Shown here piece by piece: positions 1 to 5,338 of a stretch of DNA of 5,338 nucleotides. The notes beneath the pieces are model-generated. The model had not been told where the DNA came from and ran no database searches. It saw nothing but the letters and a program-made list of their open reading frames with translations. Origin of the DNA: Clostridiales bacterium (lineage in GTDB: Bacteria; Bacillota; Clostridia; Christensenellales; QALW01); contig JAHAAN010000130.1 of assembly GCA_018376855.1 (NCBI GenBank), positions 1-5,338 on the forward strand, in the 5' to 3' direction. Both the position numbers and the translations under genes were made by a program. Position 1 is the stretch's first letter. Each line of letters begins with the position of its first letter.

Positions 1-706
1 GGATTATGCCTGCATTCCTTTTTGGGAAGAGACCCGGATGGACCGTTATTTTATTCCGCATAGGGAGCTTGCCGCTGAATTTGAGCGGAAGGGAATTTCC
101 GCTGAGCTGCTGTGCCCAACCGGAATCCCGGTATCCTTTCGTTTTACGCAGAAACGGCAGCAGAGCGAAGCACGTGCGGAATTAGGACATCCCGCGCAAG
201 GGAAGGAGTATCTGGTGATTGGCGGAAGCATGGGGTTTGGCGACGTCAAGATGCTTGCGGCGGGGCTTGCCGGCCGTATTTCCCAGCAGGATCGAATCAT
301 GATTATGGGCGGAAACAATGAGCGTTTAAAACAGGAACTGCGGGTTGGATTTTCACATGATGCGCGCGTGCAGGTATTGGATTTTACAGATAAGGTCAGC
401 TTATATATGGATGCGTGCGATGTTCTCTTTACCAAGCCGGGCGGCTTGACCAGCACGGAGGCCGCGGCAAAGCGCGTGGCAATGATCCATACGGCGCCGA
501 TTCCGGGCTGTGAAACGATCAATGCGGAATTTTTTGCTTCGCGCGGAATGTCGGTTCGCTGTATGACTGCGGAGGATGCGGTGGAGAGCGGCATTCGTTT
601 GGCGGAGGATCCGCTTCGCAGAGAGGCGATGCGCTTGGCGCAGGAGAGGGAGATCAACGCTTTTGCGGCGCGGGATATTGTTGATGAGGTATTGCGCATA
701 GAATGA
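1..706 (+). CDS. Processive diacylglycerol/MGDG-type glycosyltransferase, C-terminal part (5'-truncated by window edge)
   Basis: The reading frame is open from base 2 and stops with TGA at 704-706, leaving 234 visible residues. The ATG at 38 is internal: the codons before it (DYACIPFWEETR, then MDRYFIP) already fit the family, so the true start lies upstream. The sequence resembles the MGDG synthase/UgtP branch of GT-B glycosyltransferases related to MurG. In order one sees a TGIPVS segment closing the N-terminal domain, a GGSMGFGD nucleotide-sugar loop (about 221-244), IMGGNNERLKQEL, and the donor-binding signature KPGGLTSTEA (434-463), followed by PIPGCETINAEFF. Family members transfer glucose or galactose from a UDP-sugar to diacylglycerol at the inner face of the membrane, making glycolipids or lipoteichoic acid anchors. 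The PlsY-like gene 18 bases downstream supports a membrane-lipid role. Sugar and acceptor cannot be read from sequence. About 150 N-terminal residues should be missing, judging from the usual 370-400 residue length. Confidence 0.85.
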   Translation, partial: DYACIPFWEETRMDRYFIPHRELAAEFERKGISAELLCPTGIPVSFRFTQKRQQSEARAELGHPAQGKEYLVIGGSMGFGDVKMLAAGLAGRISQQDRIMIMGGNNERLKQELRVGFSHDARVQVLDFTDKVSLYMDACDVLFTKPGGLTSTEAAAKRVAMIHTAPIPGCETINAEFFASRGMSVRCMTAEDAVESGIRLAEDPLRREAMRLAQEREINAFAARDIVDEVLRIE

Positions 707-724
707 TGTGGGGAGGAATCCGAA

Positions 725-1390
725 ATGTATTGGACGGCTGCGGCTTATATTCTTGCGGGATATTTAAGTGGCGGTATTTTATACAGCTCGCTTATGCCGA
801 AACTCATAAAGCATATTGACATTGTTGAGCAAAGCGACGACCATAATCCGGGAACAGCCAACGCTGTGAAGCTGGCGGGCTGGCCGATCGGTCTGCTTTG
901 TCTGGCTATGGATGTGCTCAAGGGTGCGGTTCCTGTCGCGCTTGCGCTGCGGGCTGTGGGAACGGATACGCTGCTGTTTGCATTGATTCTGCTTGCGCCG
1001 GTCATGGGGCATATCAGGCCGCTGCTCAGAGGAAGGGGCGGAAAGGCTATTGCGGTGGCCTTTGGGGTGCTTGCCGGGCTTTTGCCGATGAACTTTTCCG
1101 TGCTGCTGCTTGCCGCTCCGTTTTTATTTTTTACGCTTATCGTGATTATTGATCCGCACAGCCTTCGGACGATCGCAGCTTTTTCTGTCTTTGCACTGCT
1201 GACGCTCTTCTTTTGCCCAACGCTTTCCGTTCGGCTCGGAGGAATTTTGGTTGCTGCGGCAATTAATATCAATATGCTTCGTTTAAGAAAGGCTAACGGA
1301 GAGAATGAAGCGATCAGCGTTTATTTGATCGGTGCCAAAAAACATGAAGCGCAAGAGGCTTCAAAGCAGGAGCATTCGGTGCAGCAATGA
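725..1390 (+). CDS. Divergent PlsY-like (glycerol-3-phosphate acyltransferase family) membrane protein
   Basis: This 221-residue, strongly hydrophobic protein has several predicted membrane segments (about residues 4-24, 52-78, 82-98, 107-142, 148-182) and a charged, probably cytoplasmic tail. The start is well supported: GGGAGGA at 711-717 lies 7 bases before the ATG. PlsY enzymes acylate glycerol-3-phosphate from acyl-phosphate, the first step of phospholipid synthesis. Three family blocks are recognisable: motif 1 as DIVEQSDDHNPGTANA (32-47), motif 2 as MDVLKG (62-67), and motif 3 as GHIRPLLRGRGGKAIA (95-110). Motifs 2 and 3 look intact. Motif 1 is altered: the usual GSIP reads GGIL (16-19), the DIR arginine is V34, and GSGN reads DDHN with one extra residue. 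It may therefore be a paralogue with a changed substrate or a non-acyltransferase role rather than the housekeeping PlsY. It lies 18 bases after the glycolipid glycosyltransferase and is probably in the same operon. Family membership is fairly sure; the activity is not. Confidence 0.75.
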   Translation: MYWTAAAYILAGYLSGGILYSSLMPKLIKHIDIVEQSDDHNPGTANAVKLAGWPIGLLCLAMDVLKGAVPVALALRAVGTDTLLFALILLAPVMGHIRPLLRGRGGKAIAVAFGVLAGLLPMNFSVLLLAAPFLFFTLIVIIDPHSLRTIAAFSVFALLTLFFCPTLSVRLGGILVAAAININMLRLRKANGENEAISVYLIGAKKHEAQEASKQEHSVQQ

Positions 1391-1493
1391 ATTGGCATCA
1401 GTGCGGTGAAGATATTTTTTAATTTTATTAATTAATACTTAGCTGCCGGAGCGTGGCGGCGCTTTAATGTATAAGAAGGGTTCGGTGGTTTAT

Positions 1494-2219
1494 ATGAAAT
1501 TTGCAGAGCTGCTGGCTGAAAAAGCGGCGGATATATACGGCAAAAAAGAGCCGGTGATCGCATTTTTGGGAGACAGTGTAACGCAGGGCTGTTTTGAGGT
1601 ATATGATATTTCCGAAACGGCTGTAGAAACCGTATATGAAGGAAAGAACGGATATGCTGAAAAGCTTTCGAGGATATTTTCGGTGTTGTACCCAAATGTT
1701 CCGGTGGGTGTAATCAATGCCGGCGTCAGCGGGTGCGGAGCGCCGAACGGATTGGAGCGTTTGCAGCGGGATGTTTTGTGCCATAAGCCGGATTTAGTGG
1801 TGGTGTGTTTCGGTTTAAATGACTGTGGAAACGGAAAAGAGAAAATCGCAGCCTATTTGGATGCTTTAAAAGGAATTTTTCAATCGTGCAGAGAAGCCGG
1901 AGCCGAGGTGCTGTTTATGACACCAAACATGATGGCAACCAAAACAGATCCCCGTATTTTAAGTCCGTTGTGCCGGAAAATTGCCGGGCAGCTTTCCGAG
2001 CTGCAAAATGACGGAACGTTAGATTTGTACATACAACAAGCGATCGAGCTGTGCAGAGCTGAATGTGTGCCGGTGTGCGACTGTTATGCGCGCTGGAAAA
2101 GGCTTTATGCGCTGGGGGCTGATACAACAGCGCTGCTTTCTAATTATCTGAACCATCCTACGCGCGATATGCATTGGCTGTTTGCAGCTGCATTGGCAGA
2201 TACTATTTTGTTTTCTTGA
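1494..2219 (+). CDS. SGNH/GDSL-type hydrolase (probable esterase/lipase-like), cytoplasmic
   Basis: From the ATG at 1494 the protein is 241 residues. The SGNH blocks are clear: block I IAFLGDSVTQG with nucleophile S28, block II INAGVSG with G77, and block III FGLNDCG with N109. Near the C-terminus LLSNYLNHPTRDMHW supplies the likely catalytic H221. The standard DxxH acid is not evident, since N217 stands just before that histidine; D210 or D225 could serve. There is no signal peptide or membrane segment. SGNH enzymes remove acyl or acetyl groups from lipids, sugars or peptidoglycan; the substrate cannot be inferred. An in-frame ATG at 1467 would add nine residues (MYKKGSVVY). Both starts have only a GGxGG-type ribosome site (GGTGG 1484-1488, GGCGG 1455-1459). 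I prefer 1494 because MKFAELL fits the family start better and because GGCGG lies in a small hairpin (1442-1460). The gap after the PlsY-like gene holds a weak promoter-like TTGGCA (1392-1397) and an AT-rich run, so co-transcription is uncertain. Confidence 0.8.
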   Translation: MKFAELLAEKAADIYGKKEPVIAFLGDSVTQGCFEVYDISETAVETVYEGKNGYAEKLSRIFSVLYPNVPVGVINAGVSGCGAPNGLERLQRDVLCHKPDLVVVCFGLNDCGNGKEKIAAYLDALKGIFQSCREAGAEVLFMTPNMMATKTDPRILSPLCRKIAGQLSELQNDGTLDLYIQQAIELCRAECVPVCDCYARWKRLYALGADTTALLSNYLNHPTRDMHWLFAAALADTILFS

Positions 2220-2388
2220 AAAACAATCGGAAAAGGGCGGAAAGCGGAGCGATAAGCACGCCGGTTCTGGGACGCTTTGAATATGGTTTTTTGCGACTGC
2301 AAACGGAGAGATTTTTTTGACTTGCCGTGAATTTTTCGTTTTTTACCGCAACAAGTTGTTCCGGTGGGAGGCGTGAACGGAGCAGAGA

Positions 2389-2443
2389 ATACTGTGCAGG
2401 GACGGAAGAGCCAAGCAGCAAAGGCCTGTGAGGAGAACAGTAT
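2389..2443. repeat. Interrupted inverted repeat ATACTGT ... ACAGTAT
   Basis: Two perfect 7-base arms, ATACTGT (2389-2395) and ACAGTAT (2437-2443), are separated by 41 bases. A second nested pair, CAGG (2397-2400) with CCTG (2425-2428), would extend the pairing in RNA. The right arm covers the start codon of the 17-codon ORF, and its AGGAG ribosome site lies in the internal loop. A chance occurrence is possible at this arm length, so confidence is low. Confidence 0.3.
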
Positions 2444-2495
2444 GCATAGAAAAACAGTGATTGTTTACATGATCGCATTGCATATATATATATGA
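2442..2495 (+). CDS. Possible 17-residue hydrophobic peptide (speculative small ORF)
   Basis: The frame ATG to TGA encodes MHRKTVIVYMIALHIYI. A consensus AGGAG (2431-2435) sits 6 bases before the ATG, a better ribosome site than that of the hydrolase upstream. The peptide has a basic N-terminus (HRK) and then a hydrophobic stretch, the layout of a tiny membrane peptide, though it is short for a full transmembrane helix. The frame is open upstream to 2331, but the only plausible earlier start, GTG at 2373, is too close to its GGGAGG. It ends 22 bases before the terminator hairpin. No family is recognised, and an ORF of this size arises easily by chance. Confidence 0.22.
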   Translation: MHRKTVIVYMIALHIYI

Positions 2496-2516
2496 TATAA
2501 AAACGGATGAAAAAAG

Positions 2517-2551
2517 ACGCTTTTGACATACAGCCAAAAGCGTTTTTTTTT
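2517..2551. terminator. Bidirectional Rho-independent terminator between the SGNH hydrolase and leuS
   Basis: A perfect 9-bp stem, ACGCTTTTG (2517-2525) with CAAAAGCGT (2535-2543), encloses a 9-base loop. On the plus strand it is followed by nine T (2543-2551). On the minus strand the copy ends in C and then TTTTT (2511-2515). It can therefore end both the rightward operon and the leftward leuS transcript, whose stop codon (2562-2564) is about 10 bases away. The placement between two converging genes is typical. Confidence 0.9.
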
Positions 2552-2561
2552 CATAAGGTTT

Positions 2562-4982
2562 TTACATTGCTACGATATTGACCAGCTTTCCGGGTACAAC
2601 AACGGTTTTTTTAACCGTCTTGCCTGCAAGCAGGGACTGTACGGAGGCGTCGGCCATAACGGCTTGTTCGATATCGGCGGCGGAAGCATCTGCAGGCAGA
2701 TTGAGGCGCGCGCGCACCTTGCCGCAAATCTGCACGGCGTATTCTACGGTTTCACTGCGGATGAGCGATTCGTCATATTCGGGCCATGGATGATTATACA
2801 AACGACCCTCGCCTAGCTTGCATTCGCTCCACAGCTCTTCGCAGATATGAGGCGCCACAGGGCTGAGCACAAGAACCAGCGCGGCCATTTCACCCTTGGT
2901 AACGGAACCCACGGCATAAAAGCGATTGACCAATGCCATCATAGCGGCAATCGCTGTGTTGAATTTCATCTTTTCGTAGTCTTCGCCGACTTTTTTGACG
3001 GTTGCGTTTACATCGGAGGCCAGTTCCGAACGAACAGCGGAATCGTCAATCAGCATTCCTTGCAGGCGCCATACGCGCTCCAGGAACCGGCGGCATCCGC
3101 GCGCACCCTGTGTGGACCACGGAATAGCTTGATCGAACGCGCCCATGAACATTTCATACAGGCGGAACGCGTCCGCGCCGATTTCGCGCACGATATCATC
3201 AGGATTGATAACATTGCCGCGGCTTTTGCTCATCTTCTCGCCGCCCTCTCCGAGAATCATGCCATGACTGGTGCGCTTTTGATATGGTTCTTTGGTGGGA
3301 ACCACACCGATATCATGCAGGAAGCGATGCCAGAAGCGGGAATAGAGCAAGTGCAGCGTGGTATGCTCCATGCCGCCGTTGTACCAATCAACGGGCAGCC
3401 AGTATTTCAACGCTTCCGGAGAGGCCAGTTCATGATCGTTGTGCGGATCGGTATAGCGCAGGAAGTACCATGAGGATCCGGCCCACTGCGGCATGGTGTC
3501 GGTTTCCCGTTTAGCGGGGGCGCCGCATTTGGGGCAGGTAGTGTTTACCCAATCAGTGGCGCGCACCAGCGGAGATTCACCCGTGCCGGAGGGTTCAAAT
3601 TTTTCAAGATCCGGCAGAGTCAGGGGCAGCTGGTCTTCAGGAACAGGTACCCAGCCGCAATGGTCGCAGTGCACCAGAGGGATTGGTTCGCCCCAATATC
3701 TCTGGCGGGAGAATACCCAGTCGCGCAGCTTATAATTGACCTTAGGCGTTGCTTTGCCTTGCTTTTCCAGATATTCTACGATTGCCTTTTTGGCTTGCGC
3801 AACCGTCATGCCGTCAAGGAAGCCGGAGTTTACCATTGTGCCGGTAGAGGTATCGGTGTAGACGGCGTTTTGTACGTCGCCCCCCGCTACAACTTCGATA
3901 ATCGGCATGCCGAACTTTTTAGCAAATTCCCAGTCGCGTTCGTCGTGCGCGGGAACGGCCATGATCGCGCCGGTGCCGTAGCTCATCAGAACGTAATCCG
4001 AAACCCATACGGGGATACTTCTGCCGTTTACAGGGTTCACGGCTTCAATGCCCTTTAGGCGCACGCCCGTTTTTTCCTTGGAAAGCTCGGCGCGTTCAAA
4101 GTCGTTTTTATGAGCGGCTTGCTCGCGGTAATCCAGCACTTCCTGCAGGTTTTCAATTTTCTCTTTCAGGCGGTCAATCATCGGGTGTTCGGGCGAAATG
4201 ACCATATACGTTGCGCCGAACAGCGTGTCGGGGCGCGTGGTATAAACCACGATGTCTTCTCCAAGAGCGGGAATTTGAAATTTTACTTCGGCGCCCGTGC
4301 TTTTGCCGATCCAGTTGCGCTGCTGTGTTTTTACCTTTTCAATAAAATCAACGGTATCCAGCCCCTCCAGCAGCTTTTCGGCATAATCGGTGATGCGCAG
4401 CATCCATTGGCTTTTGACCTTGCGGATTACTTCGCCGCCGCAGCGTTCGCATACGCCGCCCACGACTTCCTCATTGGCAAGGCCGACCTTGCAGCTGGTG
4501 CACCAGTTGATCGGCATTTCGGTTTTATAGGCTAAGCCCTTTTCAAACAGGCGCAGGAAGATCCACTGTGTCCATTTATAATAATTCGGGTCAGTCGTGT
4601 TTACTTCACGGGTATAATCAAAGGAAAAGCCCATGCTTTTCAGCTGTGAACGGAAGCGGTCGATGTTTTGCTGCGTAACGGTGTGCGGGTGAATGCCCGT
4701 TTTCATGGCGTAGTTTTCCGTGGGCAGGCCGAACGCATCCCACCCGATAGGATAAAGCACGTTATAGCCTTCCATGCGGCGTTTGCGCGCGATGATATCA
4801 AGCGCTGTGTTGCTGCGCGGATGCCCTACATGAAGCCCTGCGCCGGAGGGATACGGGAATTCGATCAGGCCGTAGAACTTAGGCATGGTGTAATCGTTTT
4901 TAGCTTCAAAGGCGTGCTCCTGTTCCCAAACATCCTGCCACTTTTTTTCAATTTGGCTGTGAATATAATTTTCGCTTGCCAT
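2562..4982 (-). CDS. leuS: Leucyl-tRNA synthetase
   Basis: LeuS charges tRNA-Leu with leucine using ATP in the cytoplasm. The 806-residue protein is complete and close to the usual bacterial length. Class I signatures are HVGH (51-54) and KMSKS (583-587). The CP1 editing domain shows VYTTRPDTLFG (about 246-256) with T248/T249/T253, and MAVPAHDERD with D347, the aspartate that holds the amino group of misacylated leucine analogues; hydrolytic editing should be intact. Cysteine pairs C161/C164 with C178/C181, and C439/C442 with C483/C486, suggest two zinc knuckles. The C-terminus (KVRARLNLPADAS ... VVVPGKLVNIVAM) is the normal tRNA-binding tail. The region around HVGH reads LIEFPYPSGAGLHVGHPRSNTALDI rather than the commoner HPEGYTATDI, a variant I associate with Clostridia. 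The start is set by GAAAGGG (4988-4994) 5 bases before the ATG. Expression is controlled by the T-box leader upstream, and the transcript ends at the hairpin at 2517-2551. Confidence 0.98.
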   Translation of the reverse strand: MASENYIHSQIEKKWQDVWEQEHAFEAKNDYTMPKFYGLIEFPYPSGAGLHVGHPRSNTALDIIARKRRMEGYNVLYPIGWDAFGLPTENYAMKTGIHPHTVTQQNIDRFRSQLKSMGFSFDYTREVNTTDPNYYKWTQWIFLRLFEKGLAYKTEMPINWCTSCKVGLANEEVVGGVCERCGGEVIRKVKSQWMLRITDYAEKLLEGLDTVDFIEKVKTQQRNWIGKSTGAEVKFQIPALGEDIVVYTTRPDTLFGATYMVISPEHPMIDRLKEKIENLQEVLDYREQAAHKNDFERAELSKEKTGVRLKGIEAVNPVNGRSIPVWVSDYVLMSYGTGAIMAVPAHDERDWEFAKKFGMPIIEVVAGGDVQNAVYTDTSTGTMVNSGFLDGMTVAQAKKAIVEYLEKQGKATPKVNYKLRDWVFSRQRYWGEPIPLVHCDHCGWVPVPEDQLPLTLPDLEKFEPSGTGESPLVRATDWVNTTCPKCGAPAKRETDTMPQWAGSSWYFLRYTDPHNDHELASPEALKYWLPVDWYNGGMEHTTLHLLYSRFWHRFLHDIGVVPTKEPYQKRTSHGMILGEGGEKMSKSRGNVINPDDIVREIGADAFRLYEMFMGAFDQAIPWSTQGARGCRRFLERVWRLQGMLIDDSAVRSELASDVNATVKKVGEDYEKMKFNTAIAAMMALVNRFYAVGSVTKGEMAALVLVLSPVAPHICEELWSECKLGEGRLYNHPWPEYDESLIRSETVEYAVQICGKVRARLNLPADASAADIEQAVMADASVQSLLAGKTVKKTVVVPGKLVNIVAM

Positions 4983-5032
4983 AAAAACCCTTTCTTTCTC
5001 TTTGGTTTTGCCGCATATAAGTGCGGAAGAAA

Positions 5033-5066
5033 TAATAAAAGGCTCTTCGTTCAGAGACGAAGAACC
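5033..5066 (-). terminator. T-box-controlled intrinsic terminator upstream of leuS
   Basis: GGTTCTTCGT (5066-5057) pairs along its whole length with ACGAAGAGCC (5050-5041), with one G-U pair, leaving the 6-base loop CTCTGA. TTTTATTATTT follows on the minus strand from 5040. The left arm overlaps helix A2 and the loop holds the 3' half of helix A1, so terminator and antiterminator are mutually exclusive. A second, small CCGCA/TGCGG hairpin (5026-5011) follows without a T-run, before the leuS ribosome site. Confidence 0.9.
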
Positions 5067-5081
5067 GCGTTACCACTCTGA
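5051..5081 (-). promoter_or_regulatory. T-box antiterminator
   Basis: TCAGAG (5081-5076) pairs perfectly with CTCTGA (5056-5051) as helix A1. The bulge is TGGTAAC (5075-5069), and GCG (5068-5066) can pair with CGT (5059-5057) as helix A2. This is the standard antiterminator layout, but the usual AGGG/CCCT helix is replaced on both sides by AGAG/CTCT, and the bulge has AAC where ACC is normal. The fold excludes the terminator hairpin, since both need bases 5066-5051. Confidence 0.8.
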
Positions 5082-5258
5082 TTGCCTGCCGCTGCGCTGC
5101 GGCCGACCTCTTTTGGGCACTGTAACGTGTGCGCAGACGCCGTTTTTTACACGGAGCTTCCGGAACGAGCGGCAAAAGATTGGCAAGACTGCCTTGCACC
5201 AACCGGCAGCTCTCTTTTTTGCGAATGCTTTTGCGTTTTCCTTCATTGCTTTGCGCCT

Positions 5259-5287
5259 ATTATATAGTATTCAAGCGGCATTGTCAA
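5259..5287 (-). promoter_or_regulatory. Consensus sigma-70/sigma-A promoter of the leuS leader
   Basis: On the minus strand a perfect -35 box TTGACA (5287-5282) and a perfect -10 box TATAAT (5264-5259) are separated by exactly 17 bases. Transcription should begin near 5252, giving a leader of about 270 nt. An exact match to consensus implies strong, constitutive initiation, leaving control to the T-box attenuator downstream. Confidence 0.9.
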
Positions 5288-5338
5288 CATTTTAAAAGGG
5301 AATTTTTCAGCGAAAATGCGCGGATTTTTTCTGTTTAG

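Larger units (their letters stand above)
2220..2516. other. Convergent intergenic region, no confident gene
   Basis: This stretch lies between the stop of the SGNH hydrolase and the shared terminator. Stops are frequent in the forward frames, and the one long reverse frame across it has no family resemblance. It contains several T-runs (2286-2292, 2312-2318, 2332-2336, 2339-2344), a small TTTGC/GCAAA hairpin (2290-2302), and an imperfect TTGCCGT/ACCGCAA stem (2323-2351) followed by the AACAAGTTGTT palindrome. None forms a textbook terminator. The right part holds a 17-codon ORF, an inverted repeat (2389-2443) and an AT palindrome, CATATATATATATG (2481-2494). It could be plain untranslated trailer sequence or hold a small RNA; the sequence alone does not decide. 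Confidence 0.5.
5033..5252 (-). promoter_or_regulatory. T-box riboswitch leader of leuS
   Basis: The leader starts about 7 bases after the -10 box and runs to the terminator T-run. Stem I is marked by AGAGAGCTGCC (5215-5205), then a CTGCC/GGCAG hairpin (5209-5205 with 5193-5189) whose loop GGTTGGTGCAA contains the conserved GGTG-type apical motif. CACGTTACAGTG and a GCCGC/GCGGC hairpin (about 5104-5089) fit the stem II/III region. The T-box itself, AGAGTGGTAACGCGG (5079-5065), carries the tRNA-binding TGGT (5075-5072), which pairs with an ACCA tRNA end and so fits tRNA-Leu with A73. Uncharged tRNA should stabilise the antiterminator and allow leuS transcription. The specifier codon is not clear: CTC occurs at 5156-5154 and 5169-5167, but in the GGAA-plus-codon pattern GCT (5157-5155) would be read. 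Leucine specificity is inferred mainly from the gene downstream. Confidence 0.9.

Noticed and set aside
46..699. 217-codon open frame on the minus strand, opposite the glycosyltransferase
   Set aside because: The plus strand carries unmistakable MGDG/UgtP-type motifs. The reverse frame is serine- and arginine-rich low-information sequence without a recognisable domain.
1442..1460. Six-base-pair hairpin GCTGCC/GGCGGC before the SGNH gene, considered as a terminator
   Set aside because: No T-run follows it. It was used only as a weak argument about which start codon is accessible.
2241..2292. AAAGCG/CGCTTT pairing followed by TTTTTT as a terminator for the SGNH transcript
   Set aside because: The stem is six pairs around a 26-base loop and the T-run starts 7 bases later; much weaker than the hairpin at 2517-2551.
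2316..2346. TTGACT at 2317-2322 as a promoter for the small ORF
   Set aside because: At 17-base spacing the -10 position is a T-run (TTTTTA) with little match to TATAAT.
2203..2529. 108-codon open frame on the minus strand across the convergent gap
   Set aside because: It overlaps the leuS terminator and the end of the SGNH gene, starts inside the terminator hairpin, and its translation resembles no family.
2847..3473. 208-codon open frame on the plus strand, opposite leuS
   Set aside because: It lies wholly antisense to a clearly conserved leuS, with no family resemblance. Other long antisense frames opposite leuS (3660-4058, 4110-4535, 4668-5081) look like by-products of its codon usage.
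5002..5338. Overlapping plus-strand frames of 61-97 codons at the right end
   Set aside because: They run antisense across the T-box leader and leuS promoter, whose structure explains the sequence; none has a convincing ribosome site or domain.

Overview
This 5.3 kb window looks like ordinary chromosome from a Gram-positive anaerobe, most likely a member of the Clostridia. Three things point there. leuS is preceded by a T-box leader, a device essentially confined to Firmicutes and a few relatives. The LeuS sequence belongs to a clostridial-looking subtype. The left end carries a UgtP/MGDG-synthase-type glycolipid glycosyltransferase. Nothing in the window indicates a mobile element, CRISPR array, rRNA or tRNA gene.

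The left half (about 1-2219) reads rightward. It holds the C-terminal part of a diacylglycerol-type glycosyltransferase, cut by the window edge. Eighteen bases later comes a small polytopic membrane protein related to the acyltransferase PlsY but altered in motif 1. After a short AT-rich gap there is a soluble SGNH/GDSL-type hydrolase. The first two genes are close enough to be one operon and fit a membrane lipid or glycolipid role. The hydrolase may be co-transcribed with them or have its own weak promoter.

The right half reads leftward and is one transcription unit. A near-perfect sigma-70-type promoter (5259-5287) drives a leader of about 270 nt that carries a T-box riboswitch with its antiterminator and terminator (about 5033-5252). 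leuS follows (4982 down to 2562) and encodes a full-length 806-residue leucyl-tRNA synthetase. Expression should rise when the cognate tRNA, presumably tRNA-Leu, is uncharged.

The two units converge on a 342-base gap (2220-2561). It ends in a strong symmetric hairpin that can terminate from both sides. The rest has no convincing long gene. It does contain a 17-codon ORF with a good Shine-Dalgarno sequence and an overlapping inverted repeat, both low-confidence. The last 50 bases (5288-5338), upstream of the leuS promoter, show no recognisable gene.

No clearly new system was found. The points most worth a second look are the altered catalytic motif of the PlsY-like protein, the divergent but co-varying T-box antiterminator with its ambiguous specifier, and the small ORF in the convergent gap.
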